64,000 nt of DNA from NCBI GenBank assembly GCA_016703745.1, contig JADJBK010000006.1, forward strand, positions 2,418,001-2,482,000, written 5' to 3'. This document shows, piece after piece, positions 61,064-64,000 of this stretch. The notes below the pieces were generated by a model that was not told where the DNA came from, did no database searches, and saw only the letters and a program-made list of their open reading frames with translations. Made by a program: the position numbers and the translations under genes. The DNA comes from Nitrosomonas sp. (lineage in GTDB: Bacteria > Pseudomonadota > Gammaproteobacteria > Burkholderiales > Nitrosomonadaceae). Every line of letters starts with the position of its first letter. Position 1 is the first letter of the stretch.

Positions 61064-61519
61064 TTAAAAAGGAATATCGTCTTCCATGTCATCAAATCCG
61101 CTGCCGGTTGGAGCGTTGTTTTTGCTGCCGGAATGACTGCTCTGATCACTGTCGTGGTCATTTGGAGCATCCTGATGGCTTGCACCAGAACGGCTGCCAA
61201 GCATCTGCATGCGGTCGGCAACAATTTCGGTGGTATAGCGCTCAACGTTGGATTTATCCGTCCATTTACGAGTTTGTAAACGACCTTCAATATAAATCTG
61301 CGATCCTTTTTTGAGGTACTCGCCCGCGATTTCGGCTTGTTTGCCAAACATGACGATACGGTGCCATTCGGTACGTTCTTGTTTTTCTCCGGTTTTGTCT
61401 TTCCAGGTATCGGTAGTTGCAATATTCAGGTTTGCCATTGCATCTCCGCTGGGCATATAGCGAACTTCCGGATCACGTCCAAGATTTCCAATCAACATGA
61501 CTTTGTTCAATGAGGCCAT
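61064..61519 (-). CDS. ssb: Single-stranded DNA-binding protein
   Basis: A 151-residue SSB. The OB-fold (MASLNKVMLIGNLGRDPEVR...EWHRIVMFGKQAEIAGEYLKKGSQIYIEGRLQTR) is followed by a Ser/Asp-rich linker and the acidic tip DDMEDDIPF, which recruits repair and replication partners. It starts one base after the MFS stop codon on the same strand; an AAGGAG site lies in the MFS 3' end. Confidence 0.97.
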   Translation of the reverse strand: MASLNKVMLIGNLGRDPEVRYMPSGDAMANLNIATTDTWKDKTGEKQERTEWHRIVMFGKQAEIAGEYLKKGSQIYIEGRLQTRKWTDKSNVERYTTEIVADRMQMLGSRSGASHQDAPNDHDSDQSSHSGSKNNAPTGSGFDDMEDDIPF

Positions 61520-62926
61520 TTATATACTCCTTTCCAGTAACTGAATCACTTTATCTTCCTCAAATCCTTTCATATCTACTTTCAGGTAGGCAACTTGTTC
61601 ATTGGCTAGTACCAGTGCTTCACTAACACCGGGTAATTTCACCAATGCCTCCGAGAGCTGACTGGCCTGGCTGCTATCCATTTCACCAACCGCATACATT
61701 TTGGAACGTACCGCTGCTGGCGTCTGCATGGTGATCGCCAGCAACAACCAGATTACCAGCAGCCCGCTGCACAGAGCAGTCAAGGCAAAAGCACCGTAAT
61801 GCTGAAACAGATAACCGCCAAGACTCGCCCCAACGAATGCGCCAAGAAACTGAGTGCTGCTGTAAATGCCAATGGCCGTACCTTTCGCGCCGACTGGCGC
61901 AATTTTGGAGATCAGAGAGGGCAGGCTGGCTTCGAGCAGATTGAATGCTGTAAAAAATACCAGCAGTGCGAAAGCCAGTCCCAATAGTGACTGACTGAAC
62001 AGCCCCATAAGAATTTGCCCGGATAGTAGTAATGTTACAGCAGAAACAAATACAGGCTTCATCTTCGATTTCTTCTCGGCATAGATGATGGCCGGAAGAA
62101 TCAGCATGATCGATAACACCAGCACCGGGAAATACACCTGCCAGTGATGATCAGCTGCAAGACCGGCGTTGCGTAATGATAAAGGCACGACTAGCCATAA
62201 TGCCATCAGTACTGCATGCAGAGCAAAAATGCCATAATTCAACCGCAGGAGTTGCGAATTGTTCAGTACTGTTTTGAAGCGGTTGGACGCGACTTCGGTA
62301 TCCGAGTGGAAGCGACTGACAATCGGATCAGGCACCACCTGATAAACCACCCAGATGGCGAGTATCGCCAGTAAACCGGTCAGTAGGAAAATTCCCGGTA
62401 CGCCGATCCAATGATTGAGTATGGGCGCCAATATCAGCGACAAGGCAAATACAACACCAATAGTCATGCCTATCATTGCCATGGCTTTAGTGCGGTGCTC
62501 TTCCCGGGTGAGATCCGCAGCAAGCGCCATGACTGCCGCCGAGATGGCTCCTGCCCCTTGCAGAATTCTACCAAAAATGACCCAGTAAATATCAGCGGCG
62601 CTGGCTGCGACAAAGCTGCCCAGCGCAAATAGAATCAGCCCAAAATAAATAACCGGTTTGCGCCCAATCCGATCGGATAACCAACCAAAAGGAATTTGCA
62701 AAACAGCTTGTGTCAGTCCGTAAGCGCCCAGTGCGATGCCGATCAGAGTAAAACTGGTTCCGCCCGGCATATCTTCCGCATAGAACGAGAATACCGGCAG
62801 AATAATAAACAGGCCAAGCATACGCAGCGCATATACGCCAGCAAGCCCGATGGAAGCCCGTAACTCCACCGGCGTCATTTTCTCGGTAATTTCAGGAGAG
62901 GTTTTTGATGGAGAAGTCGATGACAT
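61520..62926 (-). CDS. MFS transporter with C-terminal YAM-like domain
   Basis: A 468-residue major facilitator with 12 predicted helices, the loop motif GWLSDRIGRKPVI between TM2 and TM3, and RILQGAGAISAAVMAL in TM4. The last 60 residues (ASQLSEALVKLPGVSEALVLANEQVAYLKVD...) form a small alpha/beta domain like the YAM domain of E. coli YajR. Drug or metabolite efflux is likely but the substrate is unknown. Gene order MFS-ssb is common in betaproteobacteria. Confidence 0.88.
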   Translation of the reverse strand: MSSTSPSKTSPEITEKMTPVELRASIGLAGVYALRMLGLFIILPVFSFYAEDMPGGTSFTLIGIALGAYGLTQAVLQIPFGWLSDRIGRKPVIYFGLILFALGSFVAASAADIYWVIFGRILQGAGAISAAVMALAADLTREEHRTKAMAMIGMTIGVVFALSLILAPILNHWIGVPGIFLLTGLLAILAIWVVYQVVPDPIVSRFHSDTEVASNRFKTVLNNSQLLRLNYGIFALHAVLMALWLVVPLSLRNAGLAADHHWQVYFPVLVLSIMLILPAIIYAEKKSKMKPVFVSAVTLLLSGQILMGLFSQSLLGLAFALLVFFTAFNLLEASLPSLISKIAPVGAKGTAIGIYSSTQFLGAFVGASLGGYLFQHYGAFALTALCSGLLVIWLLLAITMQTPAAVRSKMYAVGEMDSSQASQLSEALVKLPGVSEALVLANEQVAYLKVDMKGFEEDKVIQLLERSI

Positions 62927-63410
62927 TAAGCTGATCAGTGATAGGATATGAATCTAAAATCCGGCCATGATAGCAGGTGTCGACTGGGGCTTCAGATTTT
63001 TCTGCTGACAGGGGCTGATTTACATTCACTGCAAAGCTTTAACAAACAGCAGCGCTGCACGCGCTATGATAGATGGCTTTCCGTTCGAATTTAATGATTA
63101 AACCGTTTTTTCTGTAAGTTTGACTCTAATCGAAAAAGTGTGCTTGTTTTTTCATATACTGCCGGATTTTTTATGCTGTTGTTTAATCTCTGGCAACACA
63201 AAGTGAGAGTTCAAGTGTTTGCCTTACTTAGGGAACCTCTGAATAACTGCCATTTCGAGCATAGCGAGAAATCTATATTGTTGATTGCCAAAGATTCCTC
63301 ACTACGTTCGGAATGACAAAGGTGAGTTAATCAGAGCCTCCTTAGATAGAAACAAAATTAGAGGCCAAGTGTTGCAAGTGGTGATTTCATCGGCACGGCT
63401 CACTACTAGC
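62927..63410. other. Gene-free stretch with a MITE
   Basis: No credible gene is present in 484 bases. The first 300 are AT-rich and featureless apart from several T runs (63103-63112, 63149-63153, 63166-63171). The rest contains the 111-bp inverted-repeat element at 63231-63341. Promoters for the MFS gene and a 3' end for the TPR gene should lie here, but none is clear. Confidence 0.6.
63231..63341. mobile_element. 111-bp MITE with TTA target duplication
   Basis: The element starts GGGAACCTCTGAATAACT and ends AGTTAATCAGAGCCTCC, which are imperfect inverted repeats. TTA flanks it on both sides (63228-63230 and 63342-63344), a 3-bp duplication of the TNA type made by IS5-family transposases. 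Inside, 63249-63274 and 63292-63318 form a second imperfect inverted repeat (GCCATTTCGAGC... / ...CGGAATGACA), so the whole can fold into one long hairpin. It has no coding capacity. Confidence 0.72.
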
Positions 63411-64000
63411 CTATCGATTTTTTAGAATTTTCCATTTCCCCGCCGCAATCAGCTTATTTTTAAGTCCAGGCAGCGGGAAATCGAGCGCATACGCTTTCTG
63501 TGCATAATCATTGGCTTTTTCATAATTTTTCTGTTTGAGATGTAATAGACCTAGATTGTAGAGTGCTGTTGCGTTTTCTGGTTCAAGATTAACAGCAATT
63601 TCCAGTTGCTCGATTGCTTCTTTATTGCGTCCCTTCTGTAAGAGATAGCCGCTGTAGATCGAGCGTACCGTGGTATCGGTAGCGTTCATACGCATCGCCC
63701 GATCGAAATAGCATTCTACTGGATACCTCAATCCATGAAAGCGTGTCGATTTATCCCGAATAGACAATTTCGCCAGAGAAACCAGTGCGCGATGATGGTT
63801 AGGCCAGGCGTGAAGGGTGTAATTCAGATCTCCTGCAATTGTCCCCGTCATGCCACGAATGAGATTTTCCACATCATGGTTAAAGTGATGATTTTCTACT
63901 ACATCCAGATCTGCTTGTAAGCTATGGCGATTGACATAATCAAAGGGTCCGAAATGTGCTCCTGAAAGCTTGCCACAATAAACGTCGCCGGGACGGGCAG
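63411..64000 (-). CDS. TPR-repeat protein, 5'-truncated
   Basis: The frame is open to the window edge on the minus strand, so the gene begins outside; the GTG at 63872 is internal because the residues before it (ARPGDVYCGKLSGAHFGPFDYVNRHSLQ) continue smoothly. About 195 residues are visible. The C-terminal half has tetratricopeptide repeats (AIEQLEIAVNLEPENATALYNLGLLHLKQKNYEKANDYAQKAYAL). The N-terminal part, with one Cys and several His, looks periplasmic, but the signal sequence is not in view. Function unknown. Confidence 0.82.
   Translation of the reverse strand, partial: ARPGDVYCGKLSGAHFGPFDYVNRHSLQADLDVVENHHFNHDVENLIRGMTGTIAGDLNYTLHAWPNHHRALVSLAKLSIRDKSTRFHGLRYPVECYFDRAMRMNATDTTVRSIYSGYLLQKGRNKEAIEQLEIAVNLEPENATALYNLGLLHLKQKNYEKANDYAQKAYALDFPLPGLKNKLIAAGKWKILKNR

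Noticed and set aside
1..64000. CRISPR arrays, tRNA and rRNA genes, prophage
   Set aside because: No regularly spaced repeats, tRNA-type TpsiC motifs, rRNA segments or phage genes were found on reading through.

Overview
The window looks like part of the chromosome of a betaproteobacterial ammonia oxidiser of the Nitrosomonas type. The decisive marker is an octaheme hydroxylamine oxidoreductase gene (hao) followed by haoB (orf2), cycA (cytochrome c554) and cycB (cytochrome cM552), the catabolic cluster of Nitrosomonadaceae. A second cytochrome of the P460 family and the gene orders leuC-entericidin-leuD-leuB-asd-fimV-truA-trpFBA-accD-folC-dedD-cvpA-purF-metZ and secY-infA-rpmJ also fit a betaproteobacterium.

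Layout. (1) 1-13220, plus strand: the S10, spc and alpha ribosomal protein operons from a 5'-truncated rplC to rplQ, with secY, infA, rpmJ and rpoA; this block is visibly AT-rich. (2) 13306-15060, minus: a secreted gamma-glutamyltransferase. (3) 15103-18572: a vitamin B12 salvage unit made of a sigma70-like promoter, a cobalamin riboswitch, btuB, a BtuM-type inner-membrane B12 protein and cobO. (4) 18761-24541: an outer-membrane beta-barrel protein, then hao-haoB-cycA-cycB, ending in an intrinsic terminator. hao is intact, but haoB, cycA and cycB all carry disabling lesions (one amber codon and three 1-nt indels, all in G runs). (5) 24614-28372: miaB-phoH-ybeY-corC. (6) 28783-37764, mostly minus: a P460-family cytochrome, an acyltransferase, gmhB, glyS, glyQ, lnt, a DUF6164-like gene, rpsI, rplM and rluD. 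(7) 37907-56438, plus: leucine biosynthesis with an embedded entericidin gene, asd, fimV, truA, the trp/accD/folC/purF/metZ series and ilvA. (8) 56568-57116 ppa, then on the minus strand a secreted subtilase (57178-58983) preceded by what reads as a c-di-GMP-I (GEMM) riboswitch. (9) 59267-60896: apaG, an RsmI-like methylase and an unknown exported protein. (10) 61064-64000, minus: ssb, a YajR-like MFS transporter, a gap holding a 111-bp MITE with TTA target duplications, and a truncated TPR gene.

How the parts work together. The hao cluster would encode hydroxylamine oxidation and electron transfer from HAO through c554 to the membrane cytochrome cM552. In this copy only HAO could be made as written, so other genomic copies would have to supply c554 and cM552, unless the frameshifts are sequence errors. 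The B12 unit is a scavenging route (outer membrane, inner membrane, adenosylation) under B12 feedback, which suggests dependence on imported corrinoid. The protease appears tied to the c-di-GMP lifestyle signal. Most other genes are ordinary housekeeping. No CRISPR array, tRNA, rRNA, prophage or complete insertion sequence was seen.
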